Shown one piece after another: positions 30,179-38,868 of a stretch of 64,000 nt of DNA. Below the pieces are notes generated by a model, which worked only from the letters and a program-made list of their open reading frames with translations, was not told the origin of the DNA and did not search any database. The translations under genes and the position numbers were made by a program. The DNA comes from Cupriavidus basilensis OR16 (GTDB lineage Bacteria > Pseudomonadota > Gammaproteobacteria > Burkholderiales > Burkholderiaceae), in the NCBI RefSeq assembly GCF_000243095.1, contig NZ_AHJE01000007.1:1-64000 (forward strand). The letters run 5' to 3'. How positions within the stretch are numbered: the first letter of the stretch is position 1; each line of letters opens with the position of its first letter.

Positions 30179-30288
30179 GGGGTTCTCCTATGTAGATACG
30201 CCTGTATTTTAAGCGCTCCGGGAAGATCGTGCCGAAACCCCGTGAATTCAAGGGGTTCTGTTGGTGCAACCAGGCCACAAGCGCCGTA

Positions 30289-30702
30289 TCAGGCGGATTC
30301 CTGCGCACCCGATGCGAGTAACAGGTTGGGCAGCGCCTTAGGCTCCGTGCCGCCGAGCGGTACCAGGCGGCCTTCCACCAACGCGCCCTGGTGCATTTCC
30401 AGCGCGGCGTAGTGCACCTCGCCCTGCACGCGGGCATGCGGTTGCAGCTCCAGCAGCTCGGTCGCGTGCACCGGCCCGGTGACGGTGCCATTGAGGATCA
30501 GGTGCCCGACCCGCACTTCGCCCTCGACCACACCTTTTTCGCTGATGACCAGCATGCTCGCCTGGTCGGCAGCCGCCGTCACGTTACCGCGTACCCGGCC
30601 GTCCAGGCGCAAGCCGCCCGAAAACGTCAGGTCGCCCTGGATCACGCTGTGCTGGCCGATCAGGGTATCGATCGACAGGCCCTTCTTCTTGGAAAACAAC
30701 AT
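30289..30702 (-). CDS. Bactofilin-family protein
   Basis: Cytoskeletal beta-helix protein that polymerises without nucleotides. The 137-residue protein has a short N-terminal tail (MLFSKKKGLSIDTLIGQH) and a central repetitive beta-helix domain (about 20-115) with regularly spaced glycine and valine turns such as GGLRLDGRVRGNVTA and EGEVRVGHLILNGTVTG. The proline-rich C-terminal tail is short. Its partners are unknown; bactofilins often organise cell-wall enzymes, and the region holds several envelope genes. Confidence 0.92.
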   Translation of the reverse strand: MLFSKKKGLSIDTLIGQHSVIQGDLTFSGGLRLDGRVRGNVTAAADQASMLVISEKGVVEGEVRVGHLILNGTVTGPVHATELLELQPHARVQGEVHYAALEMHQGALVEGRLVPLGGTEPKALPNLLLASGAQESA

Positions 30703-30736
30703 AGGTCCCTTTTTTCGTTGCTGGCCCAGCGCAGCC

Positions 30737-31085
30737 CTACGGCATAGCCGTCTGGGTCGCGCGCAACTGACCGTTTTGCAAAATTCGTACCGTGCCTGCT
30801 CGCACCGTGGCGCCAGCAGGCAGCGCGAAGGTGCCTTCGATCCGCTGATCGTGCGTGACCCGCAGGCCAGGCAGCGGCCCCGCGCCGCTTTCGGGAAGGC
30901 TCGATGTGACCGGCTTGCCGTCCCGCATCAGCGATGCGACCAACTGTAACTCCGATGTATTACTGCTGGCGGGCAGCGGGCCCTCGAAAAAGGCCAGGTC
31001 CTCCTTGAGTTGAGCGACCTCGCCGTGGCGCCGGCAGGCTGGCACGGTGCGGGTCAGCTGGCCAGTGCAGCATGCTCGGGTTCTC
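30737..31085 (-). pseudogene. Remnant of a DUF6776-like conserved protein gene
   Basis: The minus-strand reading ends at 30737 with LPGLRVTHDQRIEGTFALPA and GATVRAGTVRILQNGQLRAT, preceded by a coil-like VAQLKEDLAFFEGPLPASS. I recall this order from proteins encoded between bactofilin and rpsI in Burkholderiales, which carry an N-terminal membrane segment, a coiled coil and about 30 residues between LPASS and ELQLV. Both are missing, and no sensible start codon precedes the coil. The region therefore looks like an internally deleted, headless gene. The family assignment is from memory. Confidence 0.42.
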
Positions 31086-31193
31086 CGGGCGGCAGGAGCA
31101 GGGATTGTAGCCGGGGAGACGCAAAGTATTTGTAAAACGTGGTTAATGCCTGCCATTGCGCACCATTGCACGCGTCTTCGCGGGTGCTGCCGG

Positions 31194-31230
31194 CAAAAAA
31201 AAACCGCACGGCGAACCGTGCGGTTTTTTT
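31194..31230. terminator. Bidirectional intrinsic terminator after rpsI
   Basis: A run of A, then CCGCACGG (31204-31211), loop CGAA, CCGTGCGG (31216-31223) and seven T residues. On the minus strand the A run gives the T tail that ends the rplM-rpsI message about 40 bp after the rpsI stop. Confidence 0.9.
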
Positions 31231-31270
31231 GCGCGGCCAGATCCGGCGAACCGGACCTGCCGAACACACA

Positions 31271-31663
31271 TCAACGCTTCGAGAATTGCTTCCGACGACG
31301 CGCCTTGTGGAAACCGACCTTCTTACGTTCCACTTCACGCGCATCGCGCGTGACGAAACCGGCCTTGGACAGCGACGGCTTCAGGGTGGCATCGTAGTCG
31401 ATCAGTGCACGGGTGATGCCGTGGCGCACTGCGCCGGCTTGACCCGTTTCACCGCCGCCAGTCACGTTGACCTTGATATCGAAGGTCTGTGCGTTGGCGG
31501 TCAGTTCGAGCGGCTGGCGCACGATCATCAGCGAGGTTTCGCGAGCGAAATACTCATTGATGGGCTTGCCATTGACGATGATATCGCCCTTGCCCGACTT
31601 GATGAAGACCCGTGCCACTGCGCTCTTGCGGCGGCCAGTACCGTAATTCCAATTTCCGATCAT
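31271..31663 (-). CDS. rpsI: 30S ribosomal protein S9
   Basis: Small-subunit protein whose C-terminal tail reaches the P-site tRNA. The 130-residue protein starts [20 protein letters not shown] and ends in the basic [16 protein letters not shown], with the universally conserved lysine-arginine terminus. It follows rplM by 11 bp and is followed by a strong terminator. Confidence 0.99.
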   Translation of the reverse strand: MIGNWNYGTGRRKSAVARVFIKSGKGDIIVNGKPINEYFARETSLMIVRQPLELTANAQTFDIKVNVTGGGETGQAGAVRHGITRALIDYDATLKPSLSKAGFVTRDAREVERKKVGFHKARRRKQFSKR

Positions 31664-31674
31664 GGATGGCCCCC

Positions 31675-32103
31675 TTAGATTTCCAGCGCTTTAGGCTGCT
31701 GCGCTTCATGCGGATGCTCGGCTTCGGCGTAAACCTTCAGCTTCTTGATCATCGCATAGCCCAGCGGGCCCTTCGGCAACATGCCCTTCACAGCTTTTTC
31801 CAGGGCGCGGCCCGGGAAACGTTGCTGCATCTTACCGAACGTAGTTTCGTAAATGCCGCCCGGGTAACCCGAGTGACGATAGTACTTCTTGTCGGTTTCT
31901 TTGGTACCCGTGACACGCAGTTTGCCTGCGTTGACGATGATGATGTAATCACCCGTGTCGACGTGCGGAGTAAACTCCGGCTTGTGCTTGCCGCGCAGTC
32001 GGCGTGCCACTTCGCTGGCAACACGGCCGAGGACTTTGTCCGTCGCGTCAATCACGTACCAGTCGCGCTTAACCTCTGCAGGCTTTGCGGAAAAGGTCTT
32101 CAT
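31675..32103 (-). CDS. rplM: 50S ribosomal protein L13
   Basis: Early-assembling large-subunit protein. The 142-residue protein has [20 protein letters not shown] near the start and the conserved YRHSGYPGG segment. The start ATG at 32103 has a clear upstream AGGAAA. It is the first gene of the rplM-rpsI operon, with a leader of about 135 nt. Confidence 0.99.
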   Translation of the reverse strand: MKTFSAKPAEVKRDWYVIDATDKVLGRVASEVARRLRGKHKPEFTPHVDTGDYIIIVNAGKLRVTGTKETDKKYYRHSGYPGGIYETTFGKMQQRFPGRALEKAVKGMLPKGPLGYAMIKKLKVYAEAEHPHEAQQPKALEI

Positions 32104-32241
32104 GATTTTTCCTGAGACTTGTAGAACCTGCCCGAAACATTGACTTTACGTCGTCGGCCGACCCTTAGGATCTGACCTTCCTGCTTGTATGTGCAGGCTC
32201 TCCCTGAATTCCTTCCCGCGGGCATGACGGAAAAGCCCACG

Positions 32242-32271
32242 AGTATACTGCGGACTACGGCCTGAGCACAA
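32242..32271 (-). promoter_or_regulatory. Promoter and structured leader of rplM-rpsI
   Basis: On the minus strand TTGTGC (32271-32266) and TATACT (32247-32242) are separated by 18 bp. The leader of about 130 nt that follows contains the hairpin CCTGC-ACATACAA-GCAGG and the palindrome GTCGGCCGAC before the L13 start codon, so autogenous control by L13 is conceivable. Confidence 0.6.
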
Positions 32272-32401
32272 GGAAAGTTGGGGAATAACGCCAAGATGGT
32301 GCCCCGCCGTGTGCTGCTCGCTAACCAGAACCGCAGGTGCGGGTGCGAAAGTACGCTATGAGACACATCACAGCTGAGAGCGCAGTTGGCCGGGCAGGCG
32401 C

Positions 32402-32435
32402 AATAAAAAAAACCCAAGCTATTGAGCTTGGGTTT
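32402..32435 (-). terminator. Intrinsic terminator of an orphan minus-strand transcript
   Basis: On the minus strand AAACCCAAGCT (32435-32425), loop CAAT, AGCTTGGGTTT (32420-32410) and a T run to 32404. It is far from any protein gene reading into it on this strand. Confidence 0.85.
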
Positions 32436-32573
32436 GAATCCACCAAAGGAGGAGGGTGGAGGAGACACCGGGAGATCGACGGGGCTGGGTCGCGGTGCGG
32501 ACCGGCGAATGTGGCTGAAGCCATCCGATTCGCTTTCGCACTCTGCGCCGTGTTGTGCGCCGTCGTTCAATGA
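32403..32573 (-). ncRNA. Candidate structured small RNA of about 170 nt
   Basis: A promoter (TTGCGC, 16 bp, TATAAT) and the terminator at 32402-32435 bracket this stretch and no credible protein is encoded in it. The RNA can form CGAAT-CGGA-TGGC-TTCA-GCCA-C-ATTCG, and TCCACC-loop-GGTGGA, whose loop reads CUCCUCCUUU, an exposed anti-Shine-Dalgarno-like sequence. The 5' segment TTTGAATC is complementary to GATTCAAA just before the terminator, which would close the molecule if transcription starts early enough. These are typical small regulatory RNA traits. No known family was recognised; 6S RNA was considered and not supported. Confidence 0.55.
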
Positions 32574-32578
32574 TTCAA

Positions 32579-32606
32579 ATTATACATGAGCGCCCTCCCA
32601 GCGCAA
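32579..32606 (-). promoter_or_regulatory. Sigma-70 promoter of the candidate small RNA
   Basis: Minus-strand TTGCGC (32606-32601) and a perfect TATAAT (32584-32579) with a 16-bp spacer. Predicted start near 32573. Confidence 0.6.
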
Positions 32607-32866
32607 GGAAATTTGCAGTGCGAAATGACATTCCGTATTGTAAAAAATCGTCAAAAGGCATTGGAGTGTTTTTTATACAATAAAATCAATCACTTAAGAG
32701 TTTATCTGGCTGTCACAGCGCTGTCATCTTAGAAGAAAGCTTCAGTTTCCGGGAAAAGTGTCGAGTTACGACGCTTCCAGGCAAGTGGCCTATACTCAAA
32801 AAGCAAGCTTTGAAATCGCGTGTTCATGATCGAATACGCACTCACTAGAACGCAGGATCGAACAAA
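32607..32866. other. AT-rich spacer before the OsmC-like gene
   Basis: The stretch is clearly richer in A and T than its surroundings (for example around 32640-32700). A plus-strand TATACT at 32791-32796 is a possible -10 for the OsmC-like gene. No reading frame of note was found. Confidence 0.5.
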
Positions 32867-33289
32867 ATGGAATGCAAAGTAACTTGGATGGGCGCCGACG
32901 GCATGAGCTTCGTGGCCGAGACGGGCAGTGGCCATATCGTGGCGATGGACGGTGCGCCCGAGGGCGGTGGCCACAACCTGGCCCCGCGTCCGATGGAAAT
33001 GGTCCTGCTGGGTACCGGCGGCTGCACTGCCTATGACGTGGTGCTGATCCTGAAGAAGGGCCGGCAGGATGTGCGCGGCTGCAGCGTCAAGCTGCAAGCG
33101 GAGCGCGCCAGCGAAGACCCGAAGGTGTTCACCAAGATCAACTTCCATTTCACGGTGACCGGACGGAACCTGAACCCAGGCTCGGTCGAACGGGCCATCC
33201 ACCTGTCGCACGACAAATATTGCTCGGCCTCGATCATGCTGGCCAAGACGGCGGAAATCACGCACACGGTGGAAATTGTAGAAGCGTAG
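32867..33289 (+). CDS. OsmC/Ohr-family thiol peroxidase-like protein
   Basis: Family of peroxide reductases that use two cysteines. The 140-residue protein has C53 in GTGGCTAYDVVLILKK and C119 in HLSHDKYCSASIML, the expected pair positions. It is closest to the YhfA-like subgroup by the opening MECKVTWMGADGMSFVAETG, whose physiological substrate is not established. It is flanked by an AT-rich promoter region and by rnpB on the other strand. Confidence 0.9.
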   Translation: MECKVTWMGADGMSFVAETGSGHIVAMDGAPEGGGHNLAPRPMEMVLLGTGGCTAYDVVLILKKGRQDVRGCSVKLQAERASEDPKVFTKINFHFTVTGRNLNPGSVERAIHLSHDKYCSASIMLAKTAEITHTVEIVEA

Positions 33290-33372
33290 GCGCTAGCGCC
33301 TGGCCGGCCCCGGGGGAGCCAGCTGTGGCGCCCCCATGGGGAATGGGTGCGCGCCACACGAAAGAATCAGAA

Positions 33373-33713
33373 GCAAAGCAGGCCGATAAGCCGGATTCTG
33401 TGCGCACCGGCTTCCTTGCGGTTGCCGGCACGTGACAATCATTCCTCTAGGCCGGCCGTTACCGACCGGCTCAAGCTCCCTACCCGCAGGCTCAGCGGGC
33501 CGCCTCAATGCCTGCCTATTTGGGATTGCTCCAGGTGGAGGTTACCGCGTTTCACCCTTCCCATCAGGCGAACCCGATGGCAAGACTCGTCTCTGTGGCC
33601 CTATTCCGCACGTTGCCGTGGATGGCTATTAGCCAACACCCTGCCCTGTGGAGTCCGGACTTTCCTCCCCTTGCACCACAAGGGTGCAAGCAGCGATTGT
33701 CTGGCCTGCTTTG
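33373..33713 (-). ncRNA. rnpB: RNase P catalytic RNA (class A)
   Basis: Ribozyme that cleaves tRNA 5' leaders. Read on the minus strand, the 5' GCAAAGCAGGCC and 3' GGCCTGCTTTGC ends pair (helix P1), followed by CAGACAATCGCTGC. The universally conserved GGGGAGGAAAGTCCGGAC-like block lies near 33660 and ACAGAATCCGGCTTAT near the 3' end. About 341 nt, a typical class A length for this group. Ends are set by the P1 pairing. Confidence 0.95.
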
Positions 33714-33754
33714 CGGCCCGCAGTCTAACACCGTTGGCCATGAACCGGCCACCC

Positions 33755-34615
33755 TCATGCCGGCTGCGCGCGGCGCCCCCGGCGAAACACGGCGGTATCG
33801 GCGTAATAGGCCGGATCGCGATTGCCTTCGCACCAGCCGGGTATGCCCAGCACCGGCAATGGCGCAAAGCGGGCGCTGTGCAGCTCGGCCGCCTCGAGCG
33901 AGGCGCACACCGCATCGTCAAGCGAGCCGGGCAACGCGGCGCCGGCCGCCGGCGGGACCGCCAGTGGCCAAGCATGCGCGGTCAGGGCCTTGTAGGGCCG
34001 CACCAGCTTTTCCAGCAGGGCGTGGCCAAAAGGCACCACGCCGCAGCCGGCTGTGCCGTCGCCGCTGCCGGCGTGCTCGCTACCGTCCCAGGCATCCCGC
34101 CGCGCCAGGAACAGATGCTCCCAGCCAAATCCTCGCAGCACCGACTCCAGACCGCTGTCGGCACTCAGGAACAAGATGGCGTTCTCGTCGAACAGGGTCG
34201 CGGCATCGCGCAGGCTGCCACGGCGGCCCTGCACGCCTGCCGCCGCGATGGCGCGGGCCTGCAGCCGGTTCAGCACACGCTTGGAACGAGGGAAATGCAG
34301 CCAGATCAGCGCATTGAAGAAATCATGCAGGTTGTCGCGCGTTGGCACGGCGCCGGTGGCATGGATATGCGCCTCATAGGCCGTGCCCGCGGGCAGTTCG
34401 GCTTGCGCAACGAAGCGAAGCGGCACGCCGCGGGCGTTGCGCAGCCTGCGTTGCGCGGCCATTTCGCTGAGCACGGCGCGCAGGTCTGCGCCGCCGCGCA
34501 GCGCGCCGGCCAGCGCGGTGCCGATGGTGGCAAACGGCCGGAACCACGGCTGCGCCCAGTCGATCTGCGCCACCGCGCCGGCCAGCGCCAGCCGGACATG
34601 GCTTTCTGCTTGCAC
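33755..34615 (-). CDS. DUF3025 domain-containing protein
   Basis: Function unknown. From GTG 34615 it encodes 286 residues; the conserved part begins AQIDWAQPWFRPFATIG and includes HDFFNALIWLHFPRSKRVLN and DENAILFLSAD, the blocks I associate with DUF3025. A GTG at 34627 is an equally possible start. It lies 26 bp after the original pyrC stop codon (34642), so it is probably co-transcribed with pyrC, an arrangement I recall from related genomes. Confidence 0.78.
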   Translation of the reverse strand: MQAESHVRLALAGAVAQIDWAQPWFRPFATIGTALAGALRGGADLRAVLSEMAAQRRLRNARGVPLRFVAQAELPAGTAYEAHIHATGAVPTRDNLHDFFNALIWLHFPRSKRVLNRLQARAIAAAGVQGRRGSLRDAATLFDENAILFLSADSGLESVLRGFGWEHLFLARRDAWDGSEHAGSGDGTAGCGVVPFGHALLEKLVRPYKALTAHAWPLAVPPAAGAALPGSLDDAVCASLEAAELHSARFAPLPVLGIPGWCEGNRDPAYYADTAVFRRGRRAQPA

Positions 34616-34641
34616 TGCCGCTTCCACTTCGCCAGCGCGGC

Positions 34642-35690
34642 TTAGCGGGCCTTCCAGTGCAGCGTCTCGCCGCCGCGCAACGGCACCAGCGTGGTGTCGC
34701 CATAGGGCAGTTCCGCAGGCAGCTCCCACGCTTCGCGGACCAGGGTCAGCGTGCCGCTATTGCGCGGCACGCTGTAGAACGCCGGGCCATTGAAGCTGGC
34801 AAAGGCTTCCAGCTTGTCGAGCGCGCCGGCGGCTTCGCGCCGGCGGCTTCGAAGGCCTCGGCGTAGAGCTCCATGGCGTGCAGCCCGGTGTAGCAGCCGG
34901 CGCAGCCGCAGGCGTGTTCCTTCAGCCCGCGCGCGTGCGGCGCGCTGTCGGTGCCAAGGAAGAAGCGCTCGCTGCCCGACACGGCCGCGGCCACCAGGGC
35001 TTCGCGGTGGGTCTCGCGCTTGAGCACCGGCAGGCAGTAATAGTGGGGCCGGATGCCGCCGGTGAAGATGGCATTGCGGTTGTAGAGCAGGTGATGCGCG
35101 GTGATGGTGGCGGCGACCGGGCCTTCGGCGTCGCGCACGTACTCGGCCGCATCCTTGGTGGTGATGTGCTCGAACACCACCTTGAGCGCCGGGAAATCGC
35201 GGCGCAGCGGCGTCATGACCTTGTCGATGAAGACCGCTTCGCGGTCGAAGATATCGATCGCCGGATCGGTCACTTCGCCGTGCACCAGCAGCGGCAGGCC
35301 CACGCGCTGCATGGCTTCCAGCGCGGCCGCGCAGTGACGCAGGTCGGTCACGCCGGCATCGCTATTGGTGGTGGCGCCTGCCGGATACAGCTTGACCCCG
35401 TGCACGAAGCCGCTGGCCTTGGCCGCGAGGATTTCCTCGGCGGTGGTCTTGTCGGTCAGGTACAGCGTCATCAGCGGCTCGAATGCCATGCCGGCCGGCA
35501 GCGCGGCCAGGATGCGGTCGCGGTAGGCTGCGGCCTGCGCCACCGTGGTCACGGGCGGCTTCAGGTTGGGCATGATGATGGCGCGGGCGAACTGGCGGGC
35601 GGTATCGGGCAGGACGGCGGCCAAGGCCGTGCCGTCACGCAGGTGCAGGTGCCAGTCGTCGGGGCGGGTGATGGTGAGAGTCTGGGTCAT
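34642..35690 (-). pseudogene. pyrC: pyrC, dihydroorotase, frameshifted by a 14-bp tandem duplication
   Basis: Zinc-dependent dihydroorotase of pyrimidine synthesis (class II). From ATG 35690 the metal ligands are seen in [10 protein letters not shown], the [12 protein letters not shown] lysine region, LLVHGEVTD and [10 protein letters not shown], with [12 protein letters not shown] near residue 248. At 34822-34849 the 14-bp unit CGCGCCGGCGGCTT occurs twice, which shifts the frame after FEAAGA. Removing one copy restores [20 protein letters not shown] to a stop at 34642 and a 344-residue protein. The frame as written ends at 34746 with an unrelated tail. The lesion affects the C-terminal substrate loop region. 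Confidence 0.92.
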
Positions 35691-35737
35691 GGCTTTCGGG
35701 GGGCCGGCCGGCGGTCGCGGCTGGCGCTTTCTTTGGA

Positions 35738-36872
35738 TTACAGAATCAGGATGGCGCGGTAGTCGTTCACATTGGTGCGCGTGGGGCCTGTCACCACGAG
35801 ATCGCCGGCGGCCTCGAAGAAGCCCCAGGCGTCGTGTGCGTCGAGCCGGGCGCGCGCCGGTGCGCCCGCGGCCTGCGCCCGCGCGAGCGTGGACGGGTCC
35901 AGCAACGCGCCGGCATTGTCCTCGGAGCCGTCGATGCCGTCGGTGTCCGCCGCGATGGCGTAGATATTATCAGCGCCATCCAGCTCCAGCGCGAGCGACA
36001 GCAGGAACTCCGAGCAACGCCCGCCACGGGGCTTTCCGGCCGCCCCGCCACCGCCCTGCGGCAGCGTGACGGTGCATTCACCACCGGAAATCAGCACCAC
36101 AGGCGCCGCGAATGGCGCATTGTACGCGCGTATCTCGCGCACCAGCGCCGCGTAGACCCGGGCAACTTCCTGCGCCTCGCCGGTCACCGTGTCGCCCAGC
36201 ACCACCGGCTGGATGCCGCGCGCGCGGAAATGCTCCGCCGCCGCCACCAGGCTGCCGTGGGCAGTAGCGATCACGCGATTCTCCACCCGCGAGAACAGCG
36301 GATCGCCAGGCTTGGGCGTTTCCGCCACTTCGCCGCGCGCACCGCGCTCCAGGTAGGCCTGCACCGCCGGAGGGACCACCGCACCGTAACGGCGCAGGAT
36401 GGCCTGCGCATCGGCATAGGTGCTGGGATCGGGCACGGTGGGACCGGAGGCGATGGCGCACCCGCCGCCGGACACCAGCACGATCAGCCGGTCGTCCGGC
36501 CCGAGCTCGCTGGCCCGCGCCAGGATCTCGGCGGCAGCGCGCTCGCCGGCCTCGTCCGGCACCGGGTGGCCGGCCTCGATCACGCGGACGTGTGCGGTCG
36601 GCAGGCCGTGGGCGTAACGCGTCACCACCAGGCCGTCGAGTTGCGCCGCACTGTTGTGGCCGGCATAAGCCCGCTCCACGGCTAGCGCCATCGAGGCAGC
36701 GGCCTTGCCGGCCCCGACCACCAGGGTGCGCCCGCCAGCCTGCGGCGGCGGCAGGTGATCCGCCACGATGCGCAGCGGATCGGCTGCCGGCCACCGCGGC
36801 GTGGAAGCTATCCAGCAGCAGCGCGCGTGCCTCGGCCGCGGTGGCCGGCAAAGCTTGGGCGGCCGTGCTCAC
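35738..36872 (-). pseudogene. ttuD: ttuD-like glycerate 2-kinase (hydroxypyruvate reductase), frameshifted and internally deleted
   Basis: MOFRL-family glycerate 2-kinase, often annotated as hydroxypyruvate reductase, in tartrate and glycerate catabolism. GTG 36872 overlaps the ttuC stop by four bases and gives STAAQALPATAAEARALLLD and SFHAAVAG, after which the frame shifts near 36785 to DPLRIVADHLPPPQAGG. Further on VLVSGGG is joined directly to CAIASGPTVPDPSTYADA near 36464. Family members have about 70 residues between these points (including the RKHLS...KGGRLA and SDV.GDD blocks), so an in-frame internal deletion is inferred. The C-terminal MOFRL part ([26 protein letters not shown]) is intact. 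Confidence 0.82.
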
Positions 36873-37957
36873 AGCGCGTCCGCGATGGCCCGGCCCAGGT
36901 CCGCCGTGCCGGCCTTGCCGCCGATATCGCGGGTCAGCGGAGCATGCTCCGGCCCGGCCGACAACACCTTCTCGATGGCACCCAGCACGGCCGCGCCGGC
37001 TTCCGGCTGGCCCAGGTGCTCCAGCATCATGGCGCCACACCAGATCTGGCCGATCGGGTTGGCCACGCCGCGCCCGGCGATGTCCGGCGCGGAGCCATGC
37101 ACCGGCTCGAACAGGCTGGGGAAGGTGCGGTCCGGGTTGATATTGCCCGAGGGCGCGATGCCGATGGTGCCGGTGCAGGCCGGGCCCAGGTCGGACAGGA
37201 TATCGCCGAACAGGTTGCTGGCGACCACCACGTCGAACCAGTCCGGATGCTGGACGAAGTGCGCGGTCAGGATGTCGATGTGATACTTGTCGACCTTCAC
37301 GCCAGGGTAGTTGGAGGCCATGGCCTCTACCCGCTCGTCCCAGTAGGGCATGGTGATGGAGATGCCGTTGGACTTGGTGGCCGAGGTCAGATGCTTGGCC
37401 GGGCGCTTCTGCGCCAGCTCGAAGGCGAACTTGAGAATGCGGTCCACGCCCGTGCGCGTCATCACCGTTTCCTGGATCACCACCTCGCGATCGGTGCCGG
37501 GGAACATGCGTCCGCCAATGCTGGAGTACTCGCCCTCGGTGTTCTCGCGCACCACGTAGAAATCGATGTCGCCCGGCTTGCGCGCGTTGCCGTCGCGGTC
37601 CACCAGCGGGCTGCGGATGCCGGGCATCAGCCGCACCGGGCGCAGGTTGACGTATTGGTCGAACGAGCGGCGGAACTGCAGCAAGGAGCCCCACAGCGAG
37701 ACATGGTCGGGCACGGCATCCGGCCAGCCCACCGCGCCAAAGTAGATGGCGTCGTACTTGACCAGGGTGTCGAACCAGTCGTCCGGCAGCATCTTGCCGT
37801 GGCGGGCATAGTAGTCGCAGCTGGAGAAGTCAAAGTGGTCGAACTGCAGGTCGATGCCGAACCGGCGCGCGGCGGCGTCCATCACGCGCAGGCCCTCCGG
37901 CATCACTTCGGTGCCGATGCCATCGCCGGGAATGACTGCGATCCTGTATTTGCTCAT
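36869..37957 (-). CDS. ttuC: Tartrate dehydrogenase/decarboxylase (TtuC-like)
   Basis: NAD-dependent beta-decarboxylating dehydrogenase of the isocitrate/isopropylmalate family. From ATG 37957 (MSKYRIAVIPGDGIGTEVMP) it has 362 residues with the YYVRENTEGEYSS-like VVRENTEGEYSS phosphorylation-loop segment, SNLFGDILSDLGP metal ligands and EPVHGSAPDIAGRG. Substrate could also be D-malate. It overlaps ttuD (GTGA), which fits a tartrate/glycerate pathway operon. Confidence 0.9.
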   Translation of the reverse strand: MSKYRIAVIPGDGIGTEVMPEGLRVMDAAARRFGIDLQFDHFDFSSCDYYARHGKMLPDDWFDTLVKYDAIYFGAVGWPDAVPDHVSLWGSLLQFRRSFDQYVNLRPVRLMPGIRSPLVDRDGNARKPGDIDFYVVRENTEGEYSSIGGRMFPGTDREVVIQETVMTRTGVDRILKFAFELAQKRPAKHLTSATKSNGISITMPYWDERVEAMASNYPGVKVDKYHIDILTAHFVQHPDWFDVVVASNLFGDILSDLGPACTGTIGIAPSGNINPDRTFPSLFEPVHGSAPDIAGRGVANPIGQIWCGAMMLEHLGQPEAGAAVLGAIEKVLSAGPEHAPLTRDIGGKAGTADLGRAIADAL

Positions 37958-38087
37958 GTCTCGAAAGCCCGCTGAATTGTATTGAAATCGGGGAAAAACG
38001 CGCTGCGCTTGGCAGATAACCCGGGCAGGCCGGATAATGGAACATTCTATTGCAATCCGGCAGCTTGCTGCCGGTCCGGTGCCCGCC

Positions 38088-38868
38088 ATGTGCCAGCTGC
38101 TCGGCATGAACTGCGCCACGCCGACCGACGTGACGTTCTCCTTTACCGGCTTCGCTGCCCGCGGCGGCGTGACGGATCACCATGCCGACGGCTTCGGTGT
38201 GGCGTTCTTCGAGGACAAGGCGTGCCGCCTGTTCATCGACAACCAGTCCGCCGGCACCTCGCCCGTGGCCGAACTGATCAAGCGCTACCCGATCAAGTCC
38301 AAAAACGTCATCTCGCATATCCGCAAGGCGACCCAGGGCACGGTGCTGCTGGAAAACTGCCATCCCTTCATGCGCGAGCTGTGGGGCCGGCACTGGATCT
38401 TCGCCCACAACGGCGACCTGAAGAACTTCTCGCCCTTCCTGTCCGGGGTCTACCAGCCGGTGGGCGACACCGATAGCGAACTCGCCTTCTGCACGCTGAT
38501 GCAGGGGCTGCGCAAGCGCTTTCCCGGCTCGCAGCCGCCGCTCAATGAGCTGTGCCACGCGCTGGCGGACATCACGCGCGAGATCACGCTGCACGGCGTC
38601 TTCAACTACCTGCTGTCGAATGGCCAGGCGCTGTTCTCCCACTGCTCCACGCGCCTGTACTACATCGTGCGCCAGTGGCCGTTCTCCACCGCCCACCTGA
38701 TCGATGCCGATCTTTCGATCGACTTCGCCCAGGTCACCACGCCCGACGACCGCGTGGCGGTGATCGCCACCGCCCCGCTGACCGACAACGAAACCTGGAC
38801 CGCCTTTGCCCCGGGCGAGCTGATGATGTTCGAGGAAGGCCGCTCGGTGATGACGCTGACGGTGCCGA
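38088..38868 (+). pseudogene. Class II glutamine amidotransferase (YafJ-like), 3' end lost at a junction
   Basis: N-terminal-nucleophile amidotransferase; C2 after the initiator methionine is the catalytic residue (MCQLLGMNCATPTDVTF). Other family blocks are HADGFGVAFFEDKACR, ISHIRKATQG and FAHNGDLKNF. About 260 residues are recognisable up to VMTLTVP at 38868, after which the reading runs into the antisense of gltL and stops only at 39326. The last few residues of the native protein and its stop codon are therefore missing. An in-frame ATG at 38037 is not preferred because C2 must follow the initiator. Confidence 0.82.

Noticed and set aside
32100-32570. 156-codon minus-strand frame upstream of rplM
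   Set aside because: No family resemblance, and it crosses a strong intrinsic terminator and the rplM promoter.
32403-32573. 6S RNA (ssrS)
   Set aside because: Length is similar, but the central bulge and flanking pairing pattern could not be matched; I left the RNA unnamed.
36078-37694. 538-codon minus-strand frame across ttuC and ttuD
   Set aside because: It is out of frame with ttuC and only matches ttuD over its first 30 codons, which is how the ttuD frameshift was noticed.
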